DNA of 64,000 bases from Streptomyces violens. Its GTDB lineage: Bacteria; Actinomycetota; Actinomycetes; Streptomycetales; Streptomycetaceae. The position numbers were made by a program, and so were the translations under genes. The DNA is taken from the NCBI RefSeq assembly GCF_000717745.1, contig NZ_JOBH01000007.1, positions 279,612 through 343,611 of the forward strand. The letters are read 5' to 3'. Each line of letters opens with the position of its first letter. Position 1 is the stretch's first letter. The notes under the pieces are model-generated. The model saw only the letters and a program-made list of their open reading frames with translations. It searched no databases and was not told the origin of the DNA. Positions 26,705-35,043 of the stretch are shown in pieces.

Positions 26705-26738
26705 CGGTACGGCTGAGCGTGCGGCTCAGCCGTACCGT
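26704..26738. terminator. Hairpin between convergent nadE and MFS genes (second)
   Basis: Perfect 15-bp arms (26704-26718 and 26724-26738; ACGGTACGGCTGAGC and its complement) with a 5-nt loop. It directly follows the first hairpin and ends 9 nt before the MFS stop codon, so it likely ends transcription from both sides. Part of the arm (GTACGGCTCAGCC) is repeated once more at 26741-26753. Confidence 0.8.
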
Positions 26739-26747
26739 GTGTACGGC

Positions 26748-27959
26748 TCAGCCGGCGTGTGTCCGTTCGTGAGCCGTGGCACCCGCCTCGCTCGTCGCCA
26801 CGATGCGGGAGCGGGTCGGCGTGCGGTCCATCAGGCCCGCGGTGATGGCGATCGCCAGGCCGACGACCGCCAGGACTGCGCCGACGAGGGTCGGGGAGGT
26901 CCAGCCCCAGTGGGCGGCGATCGCTACGCCGCCGAGCCAGGCGCCGCCCGCGTTCGCGAGGTTGAACGCGGAGTGGTTGGAGGCGGAGGCGAGCGTCGGG
27001 GCGTGCTCGGCCTTGCGCATGACCAGCATCTGCAGGGGCGTGGTGGTCATGAAGCCGACCGCGCCCAGGACGACGACGGTGGCCAGCGCCGCCCACTTCA
27101 CGTGCACGGTGAAGTCGAAGACGACGAGCGTGACGGCCAGGGCGCCGAGCGAGCCGTACAGGGTCGGGCGGAGCGCCCGGTCGGTCAGCGGGCCCGCGGC
27201 GAGCGCGCCGAGGGTCATGCCGATGCCGAAGAGGGCGAGTACCACCGGGACGGTCGACTCGGTGAAGCCGGTGACCTCGGTCATCATCGACGCGAGGTAG
27301 CTGTAGACGGCGAAGACGCCCGCGAAACCGAAGACCGCGGTGAGCAGGCCGAGCAGCACCTGGCGGTTGCCCAGCGCCCGGATCTCCTGCTTGACGCCGC
27401 TCTGCTCGTCGCGCGGCACGTGCGGGACGAGCTTGGCCAGCGAGGCCATGGCGAGCAGGCCGATGGCGGCGACGACCAGGAAGGTCGCGCGCCAGCCGAG
27501 GTGCTGGCCGAGCAGGGTCGCGGCGGGCACGCCGACGATGTTGGCGACGGTCAGGCCGAGGAACATCGTGGCGACCGCGCGGGCCTGCCGGCCTTCCTTG
27601 ACCAGCCGGGCGGCAACGACCGCGCCGACGCCGAAGAACGCGCCGTGCGGCAGGCCGGCCAGCAGCCGGCCCGCGATGAGCAGGCCGAAGTTCGGGGCGA
27701 GCGCGGACGCGAGGTTGCCGGCCGTGAAGACCGCCATCATCAGCAGCAGCATCCGCTTGCGGGGGATGCGCGAGCCGAGCGCGGTCAGCAGCGGAGCGCC
27801 GATGACGACGCCGAGAGCGTAGGCGGAGACGAGGTAGCCGGCGGTGGGCACGCTGGTGCCCAGGTCGTTCGCGACATTGGGCAGCAGGCCCATCATCACG
27901 AACTCAGTGGTGCCGATACCGAAGGCCGAGATCGCGAGCGCGAGCAGAGCCAAGGGCAT
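26748..27959 (-). CDS. MFS transporter, DHA1 family (AraJ/NepI-like exporter)
   Basis: A 403-aa, 12-segment major facilitator. The start of the protein (LALLALAISAFGIGTTEFVMMGLLPNVANDLG) and motif SAYALGVVIGAPLL are typical of the DHA1 group of sugar, nucleoside or drug exporters; the loop between helices 2 and 3 reads GSRIPRKRMLL. The ATG at 27959 is preceded by AAAGG at 6-7 nt. The tail after residue 385 is hydrophilic. No specific substrate can be given. The gene stands alone, with the endonuclease-type gene upstream on the same strand but separated by a very strong terminator. Confidence 0.85.
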   Translation of the reverse strand: MPLALLALAISAFGIGTTEFVMMGLLPNVANDLGTSVPTAGYLVSAYALGVVIGAPLLTALGSRIPRKRMLLLMMAVFTAGNLASALAPNFGLLIAGRLLAGLPHGAFFGVGAVVAARLVKEGRQARAVATMFLGLTVANIVGVPAATLLGQHLGWRATFLVVAAIGLLAMASLAKLVPHVPRDEQSGVKQEIRALGNRQVLLGLLTAVFGFAGVFAVYSYLASMMTEVTGFTESTVPVVLALFGIGMTLGALAAGPLTDRALRPTLYGSLGALAVTLVVFDFTVHVKWAALATVVVLGAVGFMTTTPLQMLVMRKAEHAPTLASASNHSAFNLANAGGAWLGGVAIAAHWGWTSPTLVGAVLAVVGLAIAITAGLMDRTPTRSRIVATSEAGATAHERTHAG

Positions 27960-28126
27960 GAGTGACCTTTCAGGATCAAAGGGGAGCGCGCCCGTAGCGG
28001 CGCGCGGTGACATGGACAGCCTTAAGTTCTCTACGGGAACAAAGTCTCTCAGGTAATTCATTCCGTCGCGCGAACAGGGCGTTACGGACGGAAGTCCTCG
28101 CCCCGTTGAGGGGAAAATGACGGAAA

Positions 28127-28169
28127 CGGCGGTGGCCCGGGTCACAGAAAATGACCCGGGCCACCGCCG
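28127..28169 (-). terminator. Strong terminator after the endonuclease/phosphatase-fold gene
   Basis: Perfect 18-bp arms (28127-28144 and 28152-28169; CGGCGGTGGCCCGGGTCA and complement) with loop CAGAAAA. It separates the gene from the downstream MFS gene on the same strand. Confidence 0.85.
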
Positions 28170-28214
28170 TACGCGCTGGTGGTCGCCGTACGCGCTGGAG
28201 CTTGTACGCGCTAG
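28169..28214. repeat. Three copies of GTACGCGCT around a stop codon
   Basis: GTACGCGCTGG at 28169-28179 and 28188-28198 and GTACGCGCTAG at 28204-28214. The last copy includes the stop codon of the endonuclease-type gene. Confidence 0.6.
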
Positions 28215-29233
28215 ATCTTGAAGGACGCCGCCAGCGGGAGGTGGTCGCTGCCGGTCGACGGCAGGCTCCACGCCGAGGTCGGGTCCACGCCCTTGACCAT
28301 GATCTGGTCGATCCGGGCCATCGGGAACGCGGCGGGCCAGCTGAAGCCGAAGCCGTCACCGGCCGCGCCCTGCGCCGACCGCATCTGCGCGGTGACCGGC
28401 GCCAGCGACCGGTCGTTCATCGTGCCGTTCAGATCGCCCAGCAGCACGACCTTGGACAGCGGCTCGTCCGCGATGGCCTCGCCCAGCGCCTCCGCGCTGT
28501 TGTCCCGCTGGTTCGCGGTGAACCCGGCCTTGACCTTCACCCGTACCGAGGGCAGGTGCGCCGCGTAGACCGCGACCCGCTGCCCGTCGGGGGCGGTCAC
28601 CGTGGCGCGCAGCGCCCGCGTCCAGCCCATCTTGATGTCCACCGGGCGGGCGTCGGAGAGGGGGTACTTGCTCCACACGCCGACCGTGCCCTCCACCGTG
28701 CGGTACGGGTACTTCGCGGCGAGCGCCTCGCGGTACGCGGGCAGCGCCTGGGCGGTCAGCTCCTCCAGCGCGACCACGTCCGCGCCCGAGTCGGCGACCT
28801 TCTTCGCGGTGCCGGCCGGGTCGGGGTTCTCGGCGTTGACGTTGTGCGTGGCGACGGTGAGGTCGCCGCGGGCACCGGACTTGTCCGTGAGCTGCCCGCC
28901 GAAGAGGTTGGCCCAGACGACCGCCGGCAGCACCAGCGCGGCCAGCGCGATCGCCGACCTGCGCAGCAGCGCGCCGATGAGCAGCAGCGGGATGCCGATG
29001 ATGCCCAGCCACGGCAGGAAGGTCTCCAGGAGGCTGCCGAGGTTGCCGATGGAGTTCGGTACGTCGGCGTGCAGGACCATCAGCAGGCCCAGCGCCACGG
29101 CCAGTACGGCGAGCACGAGGCCGCGCCGCCACATGCCCTCGCGCCGCCACCGCCCGGTCAGGCGGCCCGTACGGCGGCCGGTCCCGCCGGGGCCCGCGCC
29201 CCGCCCCGCCTCCGACATGTACGCCTGCGTCAT
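28211..29233 (-). CDS. Membrane-anchored endonuclease/exonuclease/phosphatase-family protein
   Basis: A 340-aa protein. After an Arg/Gly-rich cytoplasmic N-terminus there are three hydrophobic segments (about residues 36-55, 70-88, 92-112), so the catalytic domain faces outside. That domain has the EEP fold motifs: THNVNAEN (metal Asn), VALEELT (catalytic Glu), VYAAHLPS (His), LLGDLNGTMND (Asp and Asn) and TGSDHLPL (final Asp-His). Such proteins may cleave DNA, phosphoinositides or sphingomyelin-like lipids; the actual substrate is unknown. ATG at 29233 with GAGGG 7 nt upstream; a second ATG at 29218 is possible. Confidence 0.85.
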   Translation of the reverse strand: MTQAYMSEAGRGAGPGGTGRRTGRLTGRWRREGMWRRGLVLAVLAVALGLLMVLHADVPNSIGNLGSLLETFLPWLGIIGIPLLLIGALLRRSAIALAALVLPAVVWANLFGGQLTDKSGARGDLTVATHNVNAENPDPAGTAKKVADSGADVVALEELTAQALPAYREALAAKYPYRTVEGTVGVWSKYPLSDARPVDIKMGWTRALRATVTAPDGQRVAVYAAHLPSVRVKVKAGFTANQRDNSAEALGEAIADEPLSKVVLLGDLNGTMNDRSLAPVTAQMRSAQGAAGDGFGFSWPAAFPMARIDQIMVKGVDPTSAWSLPSTGSDHLPLAASFKI

Positions 29234-29505
29234 CCCGATGCCCTCACTGCCGTGCTCGTGCGCCCCGCCTGGCCCCCGACCCTAGGGCCTTGACCATAGG
29301 CGATGCGCAGCCTGTGCTGTCCCCCCAGGGGACGAAGCGCGAATGGCCAGGGTTCCGCCGGTGCCCGCGCCGACAGGTGCTGTGACAGAACGGGCATGAA
29401 TCGCTCATCGAGCGGTCGGAAATGGGCGGCCGGAAGCGGCGGCAAGATCATTCTGCCTGCCGTCCGGGAGCCCCGGCAAACGCCTCACGTACGGATCAGC
29501 GGCGC
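29234..29505. other. Intergenic region without recognised gene
   Basis: This 272-bp stretch lies between the start of the endonuclease-type gene and the end of a TetR gene, both on the minus strand. It must hold the promoter of the former. I see only a small CGCTC-ATC-GAGCG palindrome at about 29402-29414; no credible gene or strong terminator. Confidence 0.4.
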
Positions 29506-30207
29506 TCACGTACGCGGCCGGACCCCGTCCAGCACCGTGTCGACGATCTCCTCGGCGAGCCCCTCGGGCAGTTCCTTCCACTCGTGCAGCAGCGCCCGGG
29601 AGAGCATCGGCGCCACGAAGATGTCGGCGAGGACGTCGATGTCGCAGTCCCCGCGTATCTCGCCGCTCTCGACGCCGCGCCGCAGGACGGCCAGCAGCGC
29701 GTCGCGGCGCGCCTGGACGACCGTGTCGTGGTACTCGCGCCAGAGCTCGGGCTGCGCCTTGACCTGGGTGATCACCGTCCGCAGCAGGGCGGAGTTGCGC
29801 TTGGCCAGGCCGCGCCGGCGCAGGAACTCCAGCAGCAGTACCAGGTCGTCGCGGACCGACTCCCCGGGCAGCTCGGGGTTCTCCTCCTCCAGCGAGCGCA
29901 TCACGTCGAGCATCAGGCCGGCCTTGCCGGACCAGCGCCGGTACACCGTGGCCTTGCCGACGCCCGCCTCCCTGGCGATGCGTTCCATCGACAGGTCGGC
30001 GAGCGGGACGTCGCGCTCCAGCAGGTCCAGGACGCTTTCGATGATCGTGGACTCCAGCGCTTCGTTGCGCGGCCGCCCGGGCCTGCGGGTGGCCGCGGCA
30101 CAGGTTCGACTGGCCGCGGCACAGGGGGCCTCGGGCGCGGCGGCCGGCTGCGCCTCGGTCCGCCCCGCCTCATCGGCCGGTGTCCCGCCCCGTTTCGCGC
30201 CCGTCAC
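29506..30207 (-). CDS. TetR-family regulator of the adjacent DHA2 exporter
   Basis: A 233-aa TetR/AcrR protein. A low-complexity Ala/Pro-rich N-terminal extension of about 40 residues precedes GRPRNEALES; the helix-turn-helix follows (LADLSMERIAREAGVGKATVYRRWSGKAGLMLDVM). The C-terminal half is helical (LLLEFLRRRGLAKRNSALLRTVITQVKAQPELW), resembling the TetR_C_11 type. The GTG at 30207 was chosen since it starts 41 nt after the MFS stop; GAGAGG lies about 10 nt upstream. Located behind the exporter in one transcription unit, it most likely represses that unit through the palindrome at 31910-31928. Confidence 0.85.
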   Translation of the reverse strand: MTGAKRGGTPADEAGRTEAQPAAAPEAPCAAASRTCAAATRRPGRPRNEALESTIIESVLDLLERDVPLADLSMERIAREAGVGKATVYRRWSGKAGLMLDVMRSLEEENPELPGESVRDDLVLLLEFLRRRGLAKRNSALLRTVITQVKAQPELWREYHDTVVQARRDALLAVLRRGVESGEIRGDCDIDVLADIFVAPMLSRALLHEWKELPEGLAEEIVDTVLDGVRPRT

Positions 30208-30247
30208 GCCTGGTCCGCCTCTCGTTCCGTACGCCCCGGGGCCGCCG

Positions 30248-31885
30248 CTACGGCTTCCCCGCGGGAGCAGTCTCTCGCGGCGTCTCCCGACCCTGACCGG
30301 CAGCCCGGTCGGCCGACTTCCCCGGCAGGAAGAACCCGACGACCAGCGCGCCGACGACCGCGACCGTGGCGGAGCCGAGCGCGGTGACATGCATGGCGTG
30401 CACGAACGCGTCATTGGCCGCGGCTGCCAGCTCCCGCCCCGCGGGCCCCAGCTTCTCCGCGACCCCGAGCGTGGCCTCGATGGACTCGCCCGCCGCGTGC
30501 CGCGCGCCCGCCGGCAGACCCGGTACGGAGTTCAGCGTGGCCTGGATGCCGTCGCGGTAGCTCGCGGACAGCAGCGAGCCCAGTACGGCGACCCCCAGCG
30601 TGCCGCCGACCTGCCGGAACGTGTTGTTCAGCGCCGAGCCGGAGCCGGCCTTCTCGCGCGGCAGGGACTGCATGATCGAGACCGTGACCGGCGGCATGAT
30701 GTGCGCCATGCCCGTGCCCTGGAGGAAGAAGAGCACCTCCAGCACCCAGATCGGGGTGTCGGTGTCCATGAGCAGGAAGCCGGACATCGTGACGGCGACC
30801 AGCAGCATGCCGACCGTACAGACGACGCGCGCACCGAAGCGGTCGACGACGAGCCGGGCCCGCGGCGCGAAGATCATCTGGGCGGCGGCCAGCGGCAGGA
30901 TCAGCAGGCCCGCCTGGAGCGGGCTGTAGCCGCGCACGCTCTGGATGTAGAACACCATGAAGAACGTGACGCCCATCAGCGCGAAGAAGACCAGCGCGAT
31001 CGCGGCCACGGCGGCGGAGAACGCGGGCTTGCGGAAGTAGCTGATGTCGATCGACGGATGATCGATGCGCTTCTCGTACAGAACGAAGCCGACCAGTACG
31101 AGCAGCCCGCCGAGGACCGTGCCGAGCACCTGCGGGTCCGTGAAGTCGGCGAGCTGGCCGCCCTTGATGATGCCGTACACGAGGAGCACGAGGCCGACGA
31201 CGGACAGCAGCACGCCCACCGGGTCCAGCCTGCCGGGCCGGGGGTCCTTGCTGTCCGGGACCAGGAGCACCATCGCGGCCAGCGCGATCAGCACGATCGG
31301 CACGTTGACCAGGAAGACCGAGCCCCACCAGAAGTGATCGAGCAGCAGGCCGCCGGCGATCGGGCCGATGGCGATGGCCAGGCCGACGCCGCCGGCCCAG
31401 ATGCCGATGGCCTTCGGCTGCTCGTCGCGCTCGAAGACGTTCATGAGGATGGCGAGGGTGGCCGGCATGACCAGCGCGCCGCCCAGGCCCATCACGGCGC
31501 GGAAGGCGATGAGCTCGCCGGGCGAGCCGGAGACGGCGGCCAGTACGGACCCGAGACCGAAGATCACCAGACCGGTCAGCAGGATCTTCTTCCGGCCCAG
31601 CCGGTCGCCGAGCAGGCCGGCGGTGAACAGCAGGCCCGCGAAGACCAGCGTGTACGAGTTGATCGCCCACTCCAGCTGGCTCTGGCTGGCGCCGAGGCCG
31701 GTGGGGGCCGGGGTGGCGATCGTCTTCATCGCCACGTTCAGGATGCTGTTGTCCAGGACGACGATCAGCAGGCTGAGCATCAGCACACCGAGGATCGCCC
31801 ACCGGCGGCGGTGGATGTGCTCGGGGACGGCCGGAGCTGCGGCTATGCCACCCGCGCCGGGCGAGGAATCGGAAGAACGCGCCAT
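30248..31885 (-). CDS. MFS multidrug exporter, DHA2 (EmrB/QacA) family
   Basis: A 545-aa transporter with about 14 membrane segments. The motif [18 protein letters not shown] is the DHA2 signature with the membrane-embedded Asp of helix 1; [22 protein letters not shown] is the MFS loop 2-3 motif and [17 protein letters not shown] is the drug antiporter motif C. It should export a drug-like compound in exchange for protons. ATG at 31885; no clear ribosome site. A TetR gene follows 41 nt downstream and a palindromic operator overlaps the predicted promoter, so expression is probably induced by the exported compound. Confidence 0.9.
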   Translation of the reverse strand: MARSSDSSPGAGGIAAAPAVPEHIHRRRWAILGVLMLSLLIVVLDNSILNVAMKTIATPAPTGLGASQSQLEWAINSYTLVFAGLLFTAGLLGDRLGRKKILLTGLVIFGLGSVLAAVSGSPGELIAFRAVMGLGGALVMPATLAILMNVFERDEQPKAIGIWAGGVGLAIAIGPIAGGLLLDHFWWGSVFLVNVPIVLIALAAMVLLVPDSKDPRPGRLDPVGVLLSVVGLVLLVYGIIKGGQLADFTDPQVLGTVLGGLLVLVGFVLYEKRIDHPSIDISYFRKPAFSAAVAAIALVFFALMGVTFFMVFYIQSVRGYSPLQAGLLILPLAAAQMIFAPRARLVVDRFGARVVCTVGMLLVAVTMSGFLLMDTDTPIWVLEVLFFLQGTGMAHIMPPVTVSIMQSLPREKAGSGSALNNTFRQVGGTLGVAVLGSLLSASYRDGIQATLNSVPGLPAGARHAAGESIEATLGVAEKLGPAGRELAAAANDAFVHAMHVTALGSATVAVVGALVVGFFLPGKSADRAAGQGRETPRETAPAGKP

Positions 31886-31909
31886 ACGGACCAGCGTACG
31901 CCCTTTTCG

Positions 31910-31932
31910 ATACGGCACCGTTCCGTATTTTA
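31910..31932 (-). promoter_or_regulatory. TetR-type operator overlapping the exporter promoter
   Basis: ATACGG (31910-31915) and CCGTAT (31923-31928) form an inverted repeat with a 7-bp spacer. The minus-strand -10 element TAAAAT (31932-31927) overlaps the upstream arm, so bound repressor would block RNA polymerase at the start site, about 35 nt before the start codon. Confidence 0.65.
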
Positions 31933-32057
31933 GTTGCAGGTGGCAGCCATCCCTGCCCGCTCCTCTTCCGCCGTCGCGCGCGGGCGTGTCAGCATGGGTG
32001 GTGAGTCCGGGGACGCCGTCAGGGCGCCTCGAGATGACCTGAACAGGAGCCGTCGTC

Positions 32058-32954
32058 ATGACGCAGATTTCGCCTGCCCAGACGCAGGACCCGAAGGCCG
32101 GCGCCGCACCCGACAAGACAGCAGCTGACAAGTCGCTGTACGGAGGTAAGCGGTCCCGCCGCGTCACCGTGCGCGACATCGCCGCCGCGAAGGCCCGCAG
32201 CGACAAGTGGCCCATGCTCACCGCGTACGACGCGATGACCGCCTCCGTCTTCGACGACGCGGGCATCCCCGTCCTGCTCGTCGGCGACTCGATGGGCAAC
32301 TGCCACCTCGGGTACGAATCGACCGTCCCGGTCACGATGGACGAGATGACGCTGCTGTCCGCCGCTGTCGTGCGTGGCACGGAGCGCGCCCTGATCGTCG
32401 CCGACCTGCCCTTCGGCTCGTACCAGGAAGGCCCCGTCCAGGCGCTCCGCAACGCCACTCGGCTGGTCAAGGAGGCCGGCGTGGGCGCGGTGAAGCTGGA
32501 GGGCGGCGAGCGCTCGGCGGACCAGATCAAGCTGCTGGTCGACGCCGGCATCCCGGTCATGGCCCACATCGGGCTCACCCCGCAGTCCGTCAACGCCTTC
32601 GGCGGCTACCCCGTCCAGGGCCGCGGTGAGGAGGCGGCCCAGCAGCTGCTGCGGGATGCCAAGGCGGTGCAGGACGCGGGCGCGTTCTCGGTGGTACTGG
32701 AGGCGGTACCGGCCGGGCTGGCCGCCGAGGTCACCCGCTCGCTGCACATCCCCACCATCGGCATCGGCGCGGGTCTGGAGTGCGACGCGCAGGTCCTGGT
32801 CTGGACGGACATGGCCGGCCTGACCAAGGGCCGGGTGCCGCGCTTCGTGAAGCAGTACGCGCAGCTCCGCGAGGCGCTGGGCGGCGCGGCGAAGGCGTTC
32901 GCGGAGGATGTGGTGGGCGGCACGTTCCCGGCGGAGGAGCACACCTTCCACTGA
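32058..32954 (+). CDS. panB: 3-methyl-2-oxobutanoate hydroxymethyltransferase
   Basis: A 298-aa ketopantoate hydroxymethyltransferase, the first committed step of pantothenate and coenzyme A synthesis, using methylene-tetrahydrofolate and 2-oxoisovalerate. Family motifs are intact: [27 protein letters not shown] (metal-binding Asp), [37 protein letters not shown] (catalytic Glu) and [20 protein letters not shown] 25-residue polar N-terminal extension precedes the domain. ATG with AGGAG 8 nt upstream; followed by a hairpin terminator. panC and panD are not nearby. Confidence 0.97.
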   Translation: MTQISPAQTQDPKAGAAPDKTAADKSLYGGKRSRRVTVRDIAAAKARSDKWPMLTAYDAMTASVFDDAGIPVLLVGDSMGNCHLGYESTVPVTMDEMTLLSAAVVRGTERALIVADLPFGSYQEGPVQALRNATRLVKEAGVGAVKLEGGERSADQIKLLVDAGIPVMAHIGLTPQSVNAFGGYPVQGRGEEAAQQLLRDAKAVQDAGAFSVVLEAVPAGLAAEVTRSLHIPTIGIGAGLECDAQVLVWTDMAGLTKGRVPRFVKQYAQLREALGGAAKAFAEDVVGGTFPAEEHTFH

Positions 32955-32976
32955 GGGCCCTGCGGGCCCGGGTTCA

Positions 32977-33008
32977 TGGGGCGCTGTCGGTGATCCGGCA
33001 GCGCCCCA
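32977..33008 (+). terminator. Terminator after panB
   Basis: TGGGGCGCTG (32977-32986) pairs with CAGCGCCCCA (32999-33008); the loop region TCGGTGATCCGG can extend the stem partly. 22 bp after the panB stop. Confidence 0.75.
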
Positions 33009-33039
33009 CGCATGTCTGCCGACGGGCCGCGGCGGTGGC

Positions 33040-33123
33040 CTGTCGGCGTTCTGTCGGTGGCCCATCGGTGCCTGACCTGCGCTGTCGGCGCTCTGTCGGG
33101 GCGTTGTCAGTGGTGCCTGTCAC
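33040..33123 (+). promoter_or_regulatory. Array of CTGTCGG-type heptamers with 11-bp period (SARP-box-like)
   Basis: Heptamers CTGTCGG at 33040 and 33051, CCATCGG at 33062, CTGTCGG at 33082 and 33093, TTGTCAG at 33104 and CTGTCAC at 33117. Within each of the two groups (33040/33051/33062 and 33082/33093/33104) the period is exactly 11 bp; the groups are offset by 20 bp. SARP activators bind direct heptamers with 4-bp spacers, that is an 11-bp period. The array runs up to 10 bp before the start of the DrrA-type gene, and a SARP-type regulator gene lies 1.9 kb downstream. Assignment to that regulator is inference. Confidence 0.55.
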
Positions 33124-33132
33124 TGTGGACCC

Positions 33133-34161
33133 ATGACGCAGAAGACACCCTCCGCCGACGGCCGCGCGGCCGTCCAAGTCCGTGGCCTGGTCAAGCACTT
33201 CGGCGATGTCAAGGCCGTCGACGGAGTGGACCTGGACGTGCGGGAAGGCACGGTCATGGGCGTGCTCGGGCCGAACGGCGCGGGCAAGACCACGCTCGTG
33301 CGCTGCCTTTCCACGCTGCTCGTCCCCGACGCCGGCACGGCGGTCGTGGCCGGGTACGACGTCGTGCGCCAGCCCCGCGCCCTGCGCCGCACGATCGGCC
33401 TGACGGGGCAGTACGCCTCCGTCGACGAGAAGCTCTCCGGCCGGGAGAACCTCTACATGATCGGGCGGCTGCTCGACCTCTCCCGCAAGGACGCCCGGGC
33501 GCGCGCGGACGAGCTGCTGGAGCGGTTCTCGCTCACCGAGGCCGCCAAGCGCCCCGCGGGCAAGTACTCGGGCGGTATGCGCCGCCGCCTCGACCTGGCC
33601 GCGTCGATGATCGGCAAGCCGGCCGTGCTGTATCTGGACGAGCCGACGACCGGCCTCGACCCGCGCACGCGCAACGAGGTCTGGGACGAGGTCAACAACA
33701 TGGTCCGCGACGGCGCGACGGTGCTGCTGACCACGCAGTACATGGAAGAGGCCGAGCGGCTGGCCGACGAGCTGACCGTCGTCGACCGCGGCCGGGTCAT
33801 CGCCGAGGGCCGGGTGGAAGAGCTGAAGACCAAGGTCGGCGGGCGCACGCTGCAGATCCGCCCGGCGGTCCGCGGCGAGCTGGACCGGATGGTCGGCGCG
33901 ATCGCGCAGGCCGGCCTGGACGGCATAGCGGGCGCCACGGCGGACCCCGAGGAAGGCGTGGTGAACGTCCCGATCATCAGCGACGAGCAGCTCACCGCGG
34001 TGGTCAACGTCCTCGGCGAGCGCGGCTTCGCGCTCGCCGGTATCAACACCCATCTGCCCAGCCTGGACGAGGTCTTCCTGGCCATCACCGGCCAGAAGAC
34101 GTCCGAGGCCGACGCGGCCGCCGAGCCGGCGGACGCCCAGTACGAGGAGGTCGCGGCATGA
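33133..34161 (+). CDS. ABC exporter ATP-binding protein, DrrA type
   Basis: A 342-aa ATPase of the daunorubicin-resistance (DrrA) group. Walker A GPNGAGKTT starts at residue 46, the signature YSGGMRRRLDLAASMIG lies near 145-160, Walker B VLYLDEPTTGLD has Asp169-Glu170, and TTQYMEEAERLAD supplies the H-loop variant (Gln instead of His) usual in this group. The C-terminal extension (VGGRTLQIRPAVRGELD to FLAITGQKT) is the DrrA-specific domain. It powers export together with the overlapping permease gene. ATG start without good ribosome site. Substrate unknown; antibiotic self-protection or lipid export are possible. Confidence 0.92.
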   Translation: MTQKTPSADGRAAVQVRGLVKHFGDVKAVDGVDLDVREGTVMGVLGPNGAGKTTLVRCLSTLLVPDAGTAVVAGYDVVRQPRALRRTIGLTGQYASVDEKLSGRENLYMIGRLLDLSRKDARARADELLERFSLTEAAKRPAGKYSGGMRRRLDLAASMIGKPAVLYLDEPTTGLDPRTRNEVWDEVNNMVRDGATVLLTTQYMEEAERLADELTVVDRGRVIAEGRVEELKTKVGGRTLQIRPAVRGELDRMVGAIAQAGLDGIAGATADPEEGVVNVPIISDEQLTAVVNVLGERGFALAGINTHLPSLDEVFLAITGQKTSEADAAAEPADAQYEEVAA

Positions 34162-34988
34162 GCGCCGCAACGATCACGGCGCCGGTCGCGAAGCCCGGGG
34201 CCGCCGAGGGCCGGATCGGCCTGCGGGCCAATCTGCGCCACATCGGCGCGCTGGTCCGGCGGAACGCCCTGCAGATCAAGCAGGACCCGGAGTCGATGTT
34301 CGACGCCCTGCTGATGCCCATCGTCTTCATCCTGCTGTTCGTGTACGTCTTCGGCGGCGCCATCGCCGGCAAGGGCAATCAGCAGCAGTACGTCCAGTAT
34401 CTGGTCCCCGGCATGATGGCGATGATGGGGATGAACATCGCCATGGCGGTCGGCTCGGGTGTCAACGAGGACTTCCGCAAGGGCGTGATGGACCGCTTCC
34501 GCACGATGCCCATCGCGCGCTCCTCGGTCCTGATAGCCAAGATCGTCGTCGAGGTCGGCCGGATGCTGGTCGCCACCGCGATCCTGCTCGGCATGGGCTT
34601 CCTGCTCGGCCTGGAGATCAAGGGCTCGCCGCTGGAGTTCGTCGGGGCCATCGCGCTGTCGACCGTCTTCGGCGCCGCCGTGATGTGGATCTTCATCCTG
34701 CTGGGCCTGGCCCTGAAGACCCCGCAGGCCGTCCAGGGCATGGCGTTCCTGGTGCTGATGCCGCTGCAGTTCGGCTCGTCCATCTTCGCGCCGACCGCGT
34801 CGATGCCGGGCTGGCTGGAGGGGTTCACAAAGATCAACCCCCTCTCGAACCTCGCCGACGCGGCCCGCCACCTCATCGCCGGTGAGGGCCCGATAGCCCA
34901 CCCGGCCCTGATCACGCTGGCCTGGGCGATAGCCATCACGGCCGTCGCGATGCCGCTGGCGGTCAGGAAGTTCCGGTCGAAGACCTGA
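34158..34988 (+). CDS. ABC-2 type exporter permease, DrrB type
   Basis: A 276-aa membrane protein with six hydrophobic segments. The opening LRHIGALVRRNALQIKQDPESMFDALLMPIVFILLFVYVFGGAI and the segment FGSSIFAPTASMPGWLEGFTKINPLSN are hallmarks of DrrB-type ABC-2 permeases. The ATG overlaps the stop of the ATPase gene (ATGA) and is preceded by GAGGAGG, so the two subunits are made in a coupled way. It ends 55 nt from the convergent SARP regulator gene. Confidence 0.92.
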   Translation: MSAATITAPVAKPGAAEGRIGLRANLRHIGALVRRNALQIKQDPESMFDALLMPIVFILLFVYVFGGAIAGKGNQQQYVQYLVPGMMAMMGMNIAMAVGSGVNEDFRKGVMDRFRTMPIARSSVLIAKIVVEVGRMLVATAILLGMGFLLGLEIKGSPLEFVGAIALSTVFGAAVMWIFILLGLALKTPQAVQGMAFLVLMPLQFGSSIFAPTASMPGWLEGFTKINPLSNLADAARHLIAGEGPIAHPALITLAWAIAITAVAMPLAVRKFRSKT

Positions 34989-35043
34989 GGTCCCGGTCGG
35001 TTCGTCGGGAGCGGGGAGGTCGGATTCGGGCAGGGCGGGGACG

